A DNA stretch of 35,327 bases from Acetofilamentum sp. (lineage in GTDB: Bacteria > Bacteroidota > Bacteroidia > Bacteroidales > DYOH01), in the NCBI GenBank assembly GCA_020720625.1, contig DYOH01000034.1, positions 1 through 35,327 on the forward strand. Reading direction: 5' to 3'. Below are positions 25,092 to 32,825 of the stretch, piece by piece (the stretch's first letter is position 1; each line of letters opens with the position of its first letter). The notes under the pieces are model-generated. The model made no database searches. It was not told where the DNA came from and was given only the letters and a program-made list of their open reading frames with translations. Position numbers and translations under genes: made by a program.

Positions 25092-27326
25092 TTAAGCCTC
25101 TACCAGCTCTTTTAACCTGTTATTATAAGTATTTTGTATATCTATAATAAATCCGAAGGAAATATTGTCTACCCTCAATTCGCCTTTGGTAACATGTCCT
25201 AATGCAGTAAATTCCATGTCAGACTCAATCATAAAATCAACAAATTGACTTTGTTTTTCGGGAGAAACCGAAACCAAAATCCTCCCTTGAGCTTCACCAA
25301 ACAAGAAGGCATCCACTCTAACGTCCGAATCTGAAGTAAGATCAAAACCAAATGCACCCGGCAAGGCAGATTCTACTAAACTTAGCCATAGTCCGCCATT
25401 AGAAACATCGTGTGCCGACTCTACCAAATTCCCTTTAACTAAATTCTGGATCAGCAAATTAAGTCGGAATTCCTTATCAAGGTCAAAATATGGAGGGGGT
25501 GAAAGTTTTTGTCCAATATATGAATAAAGATACTCAGAAGAATTGATATCATTGTGCGATTTTCCAATTAAAAAAATAACGTCGCCCTTTGCCTTAAATC
25601 CAATATCCTTCTGAAAACTTTTGTCTTCGAGAATTCCAAGCATTCCAATAACCGGAGTAGGAATAATCGGTTCTACTTTAGTTCCAATTGTGGTTTGATT
25701 ATAAAAGCTAACATTTCCGCCGGTAACAGGTGTATCAAATTTTCTGCAAGCAGCTCCCATTCCTTCAATAGCTCCCACAAACTGCCAATAAGCTTCGGGG
25801 TTATACGGATTTCCAAAATTCAAACAATTTGTAATAGCCAGAGGAACCCCTCCAGAGCATGCAATATTTCGGGCGGCTTCAGCCACAGCAATCTGTGTTC
25901 CGATGTATGGGTCGGCGTGCACATAACGTGCATTGCAATCTGTGGTTAGGCAAAGCGCTTTGTTTGTACCTTTTAAATTTACAATCGATGCATCGGATGG
26001 TGCATTTGTACTCATATTGTTCGTTCCCACCATGCTATCGTATTGTTCAATAACCCAATTTCTGGAAACATTATTTGGATGCTCTATTAAAAACTGAGCT
26101 ATTCTTTTTAATTCGTCGATATTTGGTTCAGGAATCTGATTAATATCAAATTCTTTGGTTTTCTGATAGTAAGCAGGTTCTTTATATTCCCTGTCGTATT
26201 GAGGAGCTCCGCCACCAAGCACAAGGCTTTCGGCAGGCACTTGAGCCACTAAATTTCCATGCCAGAAAAAATGTAGTAAACCATCGGAAGTAACATGCCC
26301 AATTTCGGTGCACATTAAGTCCCATTTATCAAACACCGCTTTAATTTTGTGTTCTTTACCCTTTTCGCCCACAATGAGCATTCGCTCTTGCGACTCTGAG
26401 AGCAAAATTTCCCAAGGCTCCATATTTTGCTGACGAAGAGGCACCCTATCGAGGTCGATATGCATTCCGCTATTGCCTTTCTCCGACATTTCGGAGGTAG
26501 AGCAAATAATTCCGGCGGCTCCCATATCCTGCATACCAATAATTGCTCCCGTGGCTTTAAGTTCCAAAGATGCTTCGAGCAAAAGTTTTTCGGCAAAAGG
26601 ATCTCCCACTTGCACCGAAGGAATATCGTCGGCTGAATTTTCGGTAATATCTGCAGATGCGAAAGTAGCTCCATGTATTCCGTCTTTTCCGGTTCGCGAA
26701 CCTACAATAAAAACCGGATTGCCCTCGCCTTTGGCAATAGCTGAAATTAAATCGTCTTTTTTCATAATCCCAACCGACATGGCGTTTACCAGCGGATTGG
26801 TATTGTAGCTGGGGTCGAATACAACTTCGCCGCCTACAACAGGCACACCAAAAGCATTTCCGTAATTCCCGATTCCTTTAACTACTCCTTTGATGAGCCA
26901 CTTTGTTCGGTCGAGATTTAAATCGCCAAACCGAAGAGAATTAAGTTGTGCAATTGGTCGGGCTCCCATGGTAAAAATATCTCTGTTTATTCCACCCACA
27001 CCAGTTGCTGCTCCCTGATAAGGTTCTATTGCGCTAGGATGATTATGCGATTCAATTTTAAAAACACAGGCCAAATCGTTACCTATATCTACCATTCCAG
27101 CATTCTCTTGTCCGGCCTCTACTACAAGATTTTTTCCGGAACGAGGCAGTTTCTTTAGCCACTTTATAGAATTCTTATAAGATGCATGTTCACTCCACAT
27201 TACCGAAAAAATGCTTAATTCGGTAAAGTTTGGTGTTCTGCCCAATATTTTTTGAATCATTTCAAATTCTTCTGCAGTTACGCCCAAGCCTTTTGCAACT
27301 TCAACTGTTACTTCCAATTGACTCAT
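25092..27326 (-). CDS. purL: Phosphoribosylformylglycinamidine synthase II (small-type PurL)
   Basis: A 744-residue FGAM synthase subunit. It holds the two AIRS-like halves: MWSEHASYKNS (residues 43-53), ESHNHPSA (92-99), GAATGVGGINRDIFTMGARP, then later GGNVSFYNQT and the Gly-rich tail. There is no glutaminase domain, so it is the small form. It needs PurQ (glutaminase) and PurS for ammonia delivery, and neither is encoded in this window. The single-chain, about 1230-residue form found in many Bacteroidetes is absent at this place. It starts soon after a possible promoter at 27353-27360 and ends in the hairpin at 25031-25063. Confidence 0.97.
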   Translation of the reverse strand: MSQLEVTVEVAKGLGVTAEEFEMIQKILGRTPNFTELSIFSVMWSEHASYKNSIKWLKKLPRSGKNLVVEAGQENAGMVDIGNDLACVFKIESHNHPSAIEPYQGAATGVGGINRDIFTMGARPIAQLNSLRFGDLNLDRTKWLIKGVVKGIGNYGNAFGVPVVGGEVVFDPSYNTNPLVNAMSVGIMKKDDLISAIAKGEGNPVFIVGSRTGKDGIHGATFASADITENSADDIPSVQVGDPFAEKLLLEASLELKATGAIIGMQDMGAAGIICSTSEMSEKGNSGMHIDLDRVPLRQQNMEPWEILLSESQERMLIVGEKGKEHKIKAVFDKWDLMCTEIGHVTSDGLLHFFWHGNLVAQVPAESLVLGGGAPQYDREYKEPAYYQKTKEFDINQIPEPNIDELKRIAQFLIEHPNNVSRNWVIEQYDSMVGTNNMSTNAPSDASIVNLKGTNKALCLTTDCNARYVHADPYIGTQIAVAEAARNIACSGGVPLAITNCLNFGNPYNPEAYWQFVGAIEGMGAACRKFDTPVTGGNVSFYNQTTIGTKVEPIIPTPVIGMLGILEDKSFQKDIGFKAKGDVIFLIGKSHNDINSSEYLYSYIGQKLSPPPYFDLDKEFRLNLLIQNLVKGNLVESAHDVSNGGLWLSLVESALPGAFGFDLTSDSDVRVDAFLFGEAQGRILVSVSPEKQSQFVDFMIESDMEFTALGHVTKGELRVDNISFGFIIDIQNTYNNRLKELVEA

Positions 27327-27352
27327 AAAGTTTACGAATTATTTTGTTTGCA

Positions 27353-27360
27353 CAAAGATA
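27353..27360 (-). promoter_or_regulatory. Possible -7 element of purL
   Basis: On the minus strand TATCTTTG, an exact TAnnTTTG match, about 26 bases before the purL ATG. No TTG is seen at the expected distance upstream. I see no purine riboswitch in the short leader. Confidence 0.4.
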
Positions 27361-27424
27361 AGAATTCCTATTGAGTAAATTAAGCTAATGTTTAAAGTTT
27401 TCGCCAAATATTACCCAGCATTCC

Positions 27425-28021
27425 TTATTTAGTACTTTTCACACTGATTATTAACAATATAACAAGGAAAATACTTATTGCATCAATAAACATGAAAGCC
27501 GAAATAGGAGGCAAAAAATAAGGCCACTCCGATGGCGGCCACCAAGCATCTGCATGCGAAATATAAATATGAATTATGATGAGCGGCCATAGAAAAAAGT
27601 AGGCGATTGATTTTTCAAAAGGTGTATCTCTTAGGCTCAGAATTAAAAGCAAAATAAACAAAATAACTAAAAAAAGAACATGCCTAATACCAGTAAAATC
27701 GTCAAAAAAAAGCAATTGTGAAAATGCAGTATGCTGAAAGTAATGTAATAGTATAACGAGGAAAATATGTAGAAAAGCTGCCATCAGCCCCGTAATTTTG
27801 TAATTCTTTTGCCAGGAATTTCTATCGCCCAAAAGGTTAGTAAGCAAATCGTTGGGAAATGCAAAGAGACCAAGCATAATAATTGATAAATAAGCCAATG
27901 TCTGTTGTAAACCTGTCCAGTATAGCAAAAAAGAATGCTCTGCGTCGACTAAATTTCTTACAAAAGAATATATAAAAATCAGCAAAAAAAGCGTAAGACT
28001 TAAAAAACCGGCTCTATTCAT
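27425..28021 (-). CDS. Uncharacterised membrane protein, ferric-reductase-like in outline
   Basis: A 198-residue protein, mostly hydrophobic, with about six predicted membrane spans. There is no signal peptide distinct from the first span. Segments KITGLMAAFLHIF and IAYFFLWPLIIIHIYISHA recall the helices of the ferric-reductase/MsrQ-like domain that bind haem through histidines. Histidines lie at 85, 93, 97, 114, 151 and 156. Only some of the expected haem ligands are in the right place, so the assignment is weak. I do not recognise the family with confidence. The preferred ATG (28021) overlaps the last 8 bases of the permease gene; an earlier ATG at 28033 would lengthen the overlap to 20. 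The overlap implies coupled translation with the permease. Confidence 0.6.
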   Translation of the reverse strand: MNRAGFLSLTLFLLIFIYSFVRNLVDAEHSFLLYWTGLQQTLAYLSIIMLGLFAFPNDLLTNLLGDRNSWQKNYKITGLMAAFLHIFLVILLHYFQHTAFSQLLFFDDFTGIRHVLFLVILFILLLILSLRDTPFEKSIAYFFLWPLIIIHIYISHADAWWPPSEWPYFLPPISAFMFIDAISIFLVILLIISVKSTK

Positions 28022-29255
28022 AGTGTAGTGCAATTATTGGATCTAATTTTGATGCTTTGATTGCCGGAAACATGCCCGAAATAATTCCTACAATCAAACA
28101 AAGCACTACACCGCCTATAATCCAAAGCCAAGGCACAATAAAAGGGCTTCCAATAAGCATAGCCACCAGATTTCCGGCTAAAATGCCTAAAATAATGCCT
28201 AAAATTCCGCCGATCTGACCAATAAAAACGGATTCGAATAAAAATTGTTGTTTAATAATTTTGGAACTTGCACCAATTGCTTTTCGGATTCCAATTTCGC
28301 GGGTTCGTTCGCTAACTGCAACCAGCATTATGTTCATTAGCCCAATAGCAGCTCCAAATAGCGTAATAACCCCTATTATAATGGCGGCAGTAGTTACATA
28401 CTTAATATTGTCGAGCAACATCTGCGCGAGGTTGTCGCTTTTATTGATGTAGAAATCCGATTCGCTACCGGCATCCAGTTTGCGAATTTTGCGAAAACTG
28501 GCTTCTGCTTCGCCTATGGCAATTTCCTGCAAGGTGCCATTATGCGGTAATATATTGATATTAAAAGACATATTAGGTCTTGAGAAATATTGTTTTACGT
28601 TAGATACCGGAATTATGCATACTTCATCTTCGTTAAATCCCATAGAGCTCCCTTTTTTACTCAGAACGCCAATAATTTTGTATTTCCCGTTTCCGATACT
28701 AATAATTTTTTGCAATGGCGATTCATTCTTAAATAATTTTCGGGCAATCGCATCGCCTATTATTACAAGATGTTTAGCCTGATTTATCTCCAAAAGACTA
28801 AAATTTCGTCCTTGAGAGATATCGTTTCCGGATGTATTCAAATAGTTCTCATCGCCCCCAATAACCCTAATATTTGGATCGGTTTTTTTATCGCGATATT
28901 TAACCGTTGCCATACCACTGCCATTTACCGAAACAGAAACCAGGGCAGGAAAGTGAAATTGCTCTTTAAATTCAATAGCCTGACGATAAGGGATATAAGA
29001 ATAATTTTTTATCCGGGAACTCCTTCCATTGATATTTACCATCAAACCTCGCTGCTGAATAGAAAAAGAATTTGCTCCCATACGCTCAAACGAACTACTA
29101 ATAGAGCCTTTTATTGCATCGGTGGCAGTTAATATGCCCACAAGTGCCATAATACCAAATGCTATGATAAGCACTGTAAGCACTGTTCGTAATGTATTTG
29201 AATTAATAGAACGCCACGAAATTTTTAGATTTTCGAGCCACAAACCTGTATTCAT
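28014..29255 (-). CDS. ABC transporter permease, MacB/FtsX type
   Basis: A 413-residue permease: a first membrane span (TVLTVLIIAFGIMALVGILTA), a large periplasmic MacB-type domain (roughly residues 55-280, beginning SSFERMGANSFSIQQRG), then three membrane spans. The VSERTREIGIRKAIGAS loop, typical of FtsX/LolC/MacB permeases, touches the ATPase. Such proteins work by mechanotransmission or lipoprotein release. I chose the ATG at 29255 (MNTGLWLENLKISWRS); a longer frame to 29300 is open but lacks family similarity. No ATP-binding subunit gene lies next to it, so its partner must be encoded elsewhere. The membrane protein gene downstream overlaps its end. Confidence 0.88.
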   Translation of the reverse strand: MNTGLWLENLKISWRSINSNTLRTVLTVLIIAFGIMALVGILTATDAIKGSISSSFERMGANSFSIQQRGLMVNINGRSSRIKNYSYIPYRQAIEFKEQFHFPALVSVSVNGSGMATVKYRDKKTDPNIRVIGGDENYLNTSGNDISQGRNFSLLEINQAKHLVIIGDAIARKLFKNESPLQKIISIGNGKYKIIGVLSKKGSSMGFNEDEVCIIPVSNVKQYFSRPNMSFNINILPHNGTLQEIAIGEAEASFRKIRKLDAGSESDFYINKSDNLAQMLLDNIKYVTTAAIIIGVITLFGAAIGLMNIMLVAVSERTREIGIRKAIGASSKIIKQQFLFESVFIGQIGGILGIILGILAGNLVAMLIGSPFIVPWLWIIGGVVLCLIVGIISGMFPAIKASKLDPIIALHYE

Positions 29256-29743
29256 CTTATTATTAAAAACTTGTAAATAAAATTTTGTTACGGATAACAT
29301 CTTTGCGCAACTTTTCCTGCTAATTTAAAAATTGTCTGTTCCACTTATTGTATTTTGATTAATTCTATATTTTATGCAAATTGCAAATGTTCTAAGGCAA
29401 TTTATTTCTAATCAAAAAAATGCGCTTAAGCATTCCCTGCTTAACAGACAAAACAAAAGTAATGATTTTTCGGGATTCTTATATTTTTCCGGAATAAGTG
29501 TTTTATAAAAAAATGTACCTAAGCAATACGAAAGCCCAGATTGGGTTGAAAATCTGGTTAAAAAAATGTAGCCTAAAAAATAAGTAGTTATTAATCAGGG
29601 TATTATTGTAGCTGGCAAATTTTTATAATTATTCTAAATTTTAGAAATAACAAAAAAAAACAATAGATATTATTACATTTTTTAAATGATAAAATCTACC
29701 TTAGCACCGGATTTTATCTTAATAAATATAATTCCTTTTGCCT
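29256..29743. other. AT-rich divergent spacer between the permease and corA genes
   Basis: No gene recognised. It contains a 15-base inverted repeat, TTCTAAATTTTAGAA, at 29632-29646. A weak hairpin at 29536-29557 (CCAGATT/AATCTGG) has no T tract after it. The clear 9-bp inverted repeat just before corA is listed separately. No full TAnnTTTG promoter is seen on either strand. Composition is strongly AT-rich. Confidence 0.5.
29688..29718 (+). promoter_or_regulatory. 9-bp inverted repeat in front of the CorA-family gene
   Basis: GATAAAATC (29688-29696) and GATTTTATC (29710-29718) are perfect inverted repeats with a 13-base spacer. The second arm ends 25 bases before the ATG at 29744. It could be an operator or a stem in the mRNA leader that hides the ribosome-binding region. 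It is not a terminator, as no T run follows. Confidence 0.5.
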
Positions 29744-30697
29744 ATGCACGAAACAAAAATTTACTATAAAACTGAAGAGAGCATAATAATAACCAACGAT
29801 TTAGATGTAATAAAAACTAACCGCGATAATATTATCTGGATTGATTTGCTTAATCCGGGCGAACTTATTAAAGATATTATCGAAGATTTTTACGATTTTG
29901 ATTTTAAAACGGATAGGGAGATAGAAGAGATTGAATCAAGTTCGAGATATTCTGAAACGCTCAATTTTATCATCATGAATACCAACTTTGCATCGCTGGA
30001 CAGCGACGACAATTTTGTATCTGATATTGTTTCGATGATGATAAGCAAAGACGTTCTGATAACGCTCAGACAATACGATTATTTTACCTTTGATGAAGCA
30101 GAACGCAAGCTAAAAATTAAACATCGTTTGCCCAAAACAGGTTTCGACGTAATGTCGCTGCTATGGGAAATCAGGATAGATTATGAGGCGGATTTGTTGG
30201 AAAATCTGACCAAAAAGATTAACTATGTTTCGCGTAGGGTTGTAGAAAGAGATTTTGATGAGGAATTGCTTGCAAAAATAAATCAGTTGCAAGAGCATTC
30301 TATGATTGTGCGCGAAAGTATTATGGATAAACAGCGCATTGTAAGTAATATTATTCGAAGCACTCGATTTCCAAGAAGGATTATGGAAAAAATGCGTATT
30401 CTGATAAAAGATATCAACTCCTTGCTCGAATATAACAAATTTAATTTTGAGCGATTAGAATATTTACAGGATACTGTATTGGGTTATATCAATAGCGAAC
30501 AAAATAAAGTGATAAAAATATTTACTGTGCTTTCGGTTATATTTATGCCGCCAACCCTTATTGCCAGTATCTATGGAATGAATTTTAAAATATTGCCAGA
30601 ACTAAATTGGCAACTTGGATATCCTTTCTCTCTTTTACTAATGGTAAGCTCTTCGCTGGTTACGCTTTTATATTTTAAACGCAAAAAATGGCTTTAA
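29744..30697 (+). CDS. CorA-family magnesium/divalent cation channel
   Basis: A 317-residue protein. A long cytoplasmic alpha/beta and helical domain (residues 1-250) has the coiled stalk helices typical of CorA. Two C-terminal membrane spans follow. The signature is YGMNF in ASIYGMNFKILPEL near residue 280, which lines the pore mouth. The end carries basic residues (KRKKW). I chose the ATG at 29744; a TTG at 29738 would add two residues only. The gene has no close partner and overlaps the 3' end of the GGGP synthase gene by 4 bp. Transport of magnesium is the usual role; cobalt or other ions cannot be excluded. Confidence 0.9.
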   Translation: MHETKIYYKTEESIIITNDLDVIKTNRDNIIWIDLLNPGELIKDIIEDFYDFDFKTDREIEEIESSSRYSETLNFIIMNTNFASLDSDDNFVSDIVSMMISKDVLITLRQYDYFTFDEAERKLKIKHRLPKTGFDVMSLLWEIRIDYEADLLENLTKKINYVSRRVVERDFDEELLAKINQLQEHSMIVRESIMDKQRIVSNIIRSTRFPRRIMEKMRILIKDINSLLEYNKFNFERLEYLQDTVLGYINSEQNKVIKIFTVLSVIFMPPTLIASIYGMNFKILPELNWQLGYPFSLLLMVSSSLVTLLYFKRKKWL

Positions 30698-31437
30698 GCA
30701 GAATACAAATCTTTTACTGCTTTTATTTGATGGCTTATATCTGGTTCTTTTTCGAATATTGTTCCTAATACAACCATATCCGCACCTGCCTTAAACAAAT
30801 TTTCAATAGTGGCAGAATCTTTTATACCACCGCCTACGATAATAGGAAGTTGAGAATTTGCCCTTACTGTTTTTACCATTTCTGTGGGCACAGATAATAA
30901 TGCACCACTTCCTGCTTCAAGATAAATTACTTGAAAGCCAAGCATTTCTGCTGCCATTGCAGTAGCAACAACAATTTCTGTTTTATCTCGTGCAATAGAT
31001 TGTGTATTACTAATGTACTCTACTGTGCTGCGTTTACCTCCGTCAACCAAAATATAAGCGGTGCTTATGGTTTCTATGCCACTTTTTCGGATAAATGGAG
31101 CCGCCAAAACATGATTTCCTATCAATAAATCGGGATTCCTACCGGAAAGAAGAGACAGCAATAAAATTGCATCGGCCGAAAAATCCAGCTGAAGCAAACT
31201 TCCGGGGAATAAAACCACCGGCAAATCAAGGTATTCTTTGATTAGTTCTTTGGTTTCGGATACCGATTCGGTAACCAAACTTCCTCCAAGAAAGATAAAG
31301 TCTATTGGCGCATTTTTTAAACTCATCAATCGCTCCCGTAGTAAATTCTTGTTTAATTTACCCGGATCTATAAGCACGGACACGAGCTTTTGATTGTTCT
31401 TAAAAGCCTGATAAATGGTTAGAAAAATATTTGTCAC
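30694..31437 (-). CDS. Geranylgeranylglyceryl phosphate synthase-like protein (GGGPS/PcrB family)
   Basis: A 247-residue TIM-barrel prenyltransferase that joins a prenyl diphosphate to glycerol-1-phosphate. Signatures are LVSVLIDPGKLN (strand 1 with the catalytic aspartate), DFIFLGGSLVTE, VVLFPGSLLQLDFSADAIL, LLSLLSGRNPDLLIG, and DGGKRSTVEY. The phosphate-binding tail follows: YLEAGSGALLSV, PIIVGGGIKDSATIENLFKAGAD. Bacteroidota carry this bacterial group, and I cannot tell from motifs which prenyl length is used. It is encoded 6 bases after the phosphopantetheinyl transferase gene. Its stop overlaps the corA end on the other strand by 4 bp. Confidence 0.9.
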   Translation of the reverse strand: MTNIFLTIYQAFKNNQKLVSVLIDPGKLNKNLLRERLMSLKNAPIDFIFLGGSLVTESVSETKELIKEYLDLPVVLFPGSLLQLDFSADAILLLSLLSGRNPDLLIGNHVLAAPFIRKSGIETISTAYILVDGGKRSTVEYISNTQSIARDKTEIVVATAMAAEMLGFQVIYLEAGSGALLSVPTEMVKTVRANSQLPIIVGGGIKDSATIENLFKAGADMVVLGTIFEKEPDISHQIKAVKDLYSA

Positions 31438-31443
31438 AAAAAG

Positions 31444-32076
31444 TTAATTTGTTGCCCCCCAAACAAGCATATAATTATCATCCATCGACGAATAATTTAA
31501 CTCACACTCTTTCTGCTCATTATCATTTAATATTTTGCCTTTAATCTTGCCTTCATCTTTTAATCTAAAAGGCTCTACTCTAAGCTGATTGGCAAAATTG
31601 AGCTGTTTCTTTCCGTGAATTTTGTAAAGTGCTTCTTTGGCGCACCAATGTACGTGCAAACTGTGATCAGGAAAAGAAGGATTAATATTTTGATACTCGT
31701 CGTCGTGTAAAAAGCGTGGTACTACTCTGTATATTTTATCGCTCATATACTGTATATCTACTCCCACATTTGATTTAAGGCTTAACACAATAGCTACATA
31801 ATCTTTTGAGTGAGAAATACTTATACTGTATGGAGAAAATGCCAGATGGGGTTTTCCGTTGCGATCGTAGAAAATCTGTGCTTTTTCGCCAACTAGCTTA
31901 TTTAAAAGTACTCGTGCAGCCAGTTTTTCTTTGCGCCTTTTAGGATTCTTATACTTCTGTAACTCAAAAATCTGATCGGCAGTTAAGAAGACTTCCAATT
32001 CTTCGTTGGTTTCTGCAACCTGCCAAACACCAAGAATAGTGTAGCTATCCAAATTTCGTTTTAAATATAAGCCCAT
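31444..32076 (-). CDS. 4'-phosphopantetheinyl transferase, Sfp/AcpS superfamily
   Basis: A 210-residue two-domain (Sfp-like) enzyme that loads phosphopantetheine on carrier proteins. Motifs are ISISHS at residues 85-90, the magnesium-binding GVDIQ with D107, and WCAKEALYK with the K-E-A at 147-149, all intact. The ATG at 32076 starts a plausible N-terminus. It has its own promoter (32100-32131), and the GGGP synthase gene follows after 6 bases, so they form a two-gene operon downstream of gldD. In Bacteroidota the gene beside gldD-gldE is often of this type; its carrier protein is not visible here. Confidence 0.9.
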   Translation of the reverse strand: MGLYLKRNLDSYTILGVWQVAETNEELEVFLTADQIFELQKYKNPKRRKEKLAARVLLNKLVGEKAQIFYDRNGKPHLAFSPYSISISHSKDYVAIVLSLKSNVGVDIQYMSDKIYRVVPRFLHDDEYQNINPSFPDHSLHVHWCAKEALYKIHGKKQLNFANQLRVEPFRLKDEGKIKGKILNDNEQKECELNYSSMDDNYMLVWGATN

Positions 32077-32099
32077 TTTATGTATTTATATAAACCAAA

Positions 32100-32131
32100 C
32101 AAAGGTAAACAGGTTTAATCAATAAATCAAA
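32100..32131 (-). promoter_or_regulatory. Promoter of the PPTase-GGGPS operon
   Basis: On the minus strand TTTG (32128-32131), 20 bases, then TACCTTTG (32100-32107), a full match to the Bacteroidota consensus, about 24 bases before the ATG at 32076. A hairpin (32136-32155) lies immediately upstream. Confidence 0.7.
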
Positions 32132-32135
32132 TCTA

Positions 32136-32155
32136 TCATTATGCGTACATAATGA
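32136..32155 (-). repeat. Short inverted repeat beside the PPTase promoter
   Basis: TCATTATG and CATAATGA pair perfectly around a CGTA tetraloop. It lies after the gldD stop and directly upstream of the -33 element of the PPTase promoter. No T tract follows in the gldD direction, so a terminator role is weak; an operator for a regulator is the alternative. Confidence 0.45.
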
Positions 32156-32169
32156 AATTTGCAAGCATT

Positions 32170-32748
32170 CTAATGATTATACGTATTTCTCCAGTATAAA
32201 GTTTCGTAAATCATTTTCATATCTTGTTTAATATATTCTACAACCGGATTTAAAGAATCGCGGTTTGCCGATTGATTAAAGTATAATGCGGCTCTAAAAT
32301 AGTGGTTTACACTATCGGTAACAAAAAATTGTATTTGAGACGCAGCATTTCCTTCTATGTCATAAAATGTACCAAAAACTCTGTTTTCTGCATTATAAAT
32401 CGGAATTTCTTCTATAGCATCTGCTTTTACTGTGTGTTTGTAGCTTAAATCGTAAGTATCGTTGAGTAATTCCTGCAAATTATTTTTTACTTTGTGATAA
32501 CTGATATGAATTTCGGCATTAAAAACCGGATAATGCAGATTTAACCATTCCGCTTGTGCGTTTGGCCCTTGATCTTTTATTAGCTGCACCATAGCCGGAA
32601 TTTTAAATCCATAAGGAAAACTATCGGGTAAATTGAGATACTCCTTGGGCGGCAATGCTATGCGAAAATACCCTCTCGGACGTGGTATTTCAACTTCATT
32701 ACAAGCGCTCAAAAGGAATAAGCTCAAAAGGAAGACCAGTTTTTTCAT
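32170..32748 (-). CDS. gldD: Gliding motility lipoprotein GldD
   Basis: A 192-residue lipoprotein. A signal peptide of type II ends at C16 in the lipobox LSAC. The GldD pattern follows: IPRPRGYFRIALPPKEY, then AEWLNLHYPVFNAEIHISYHKV, and later FGTFYDIEGNAASQIQFFVTDS with the RAALYFNQSANRDSL end. In flavobacteria GldD is needed for gliding and for type IX secretion. I chose the ATG at 32748, as it begins the signal peptide; an upstream ATG at 32811 has no family support. It follows gldE by 77 bases and precedes the PPTase unit. Confidence 0.92.
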   Translation of the reverse strand: MKKLVFLLSLFLLSACNEVEIPRPRGYFRIALPPKEYLNLPDSFPYGFKIPAMVQLIKDQGPNAQAEWLNLHYPVFNAEIHISYHKVKNNLQELLNDTYDLSYKHTVKADAIEEIPIYNAENRVFGTFYDIEGNAASQIQFFVTDSVNHYFRAALYFNQSANRDSLNPVVEYIKQDMKMIYETLYWRNTYNH

Positions 32749-32825
32749 GTTGGTGGTTCTTATAGAAATTTCGGATTCTGAATGTATTCTCAGTTTTTGA
32801 TTATCTACCATTGGAGCAATTTTTT

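Noticed and set aside
29536-29557. Hairpin CCAGATT/AATCTGG as a terminator
   Set aside because: No T tract follows on either strand, and no gene ends nearby.
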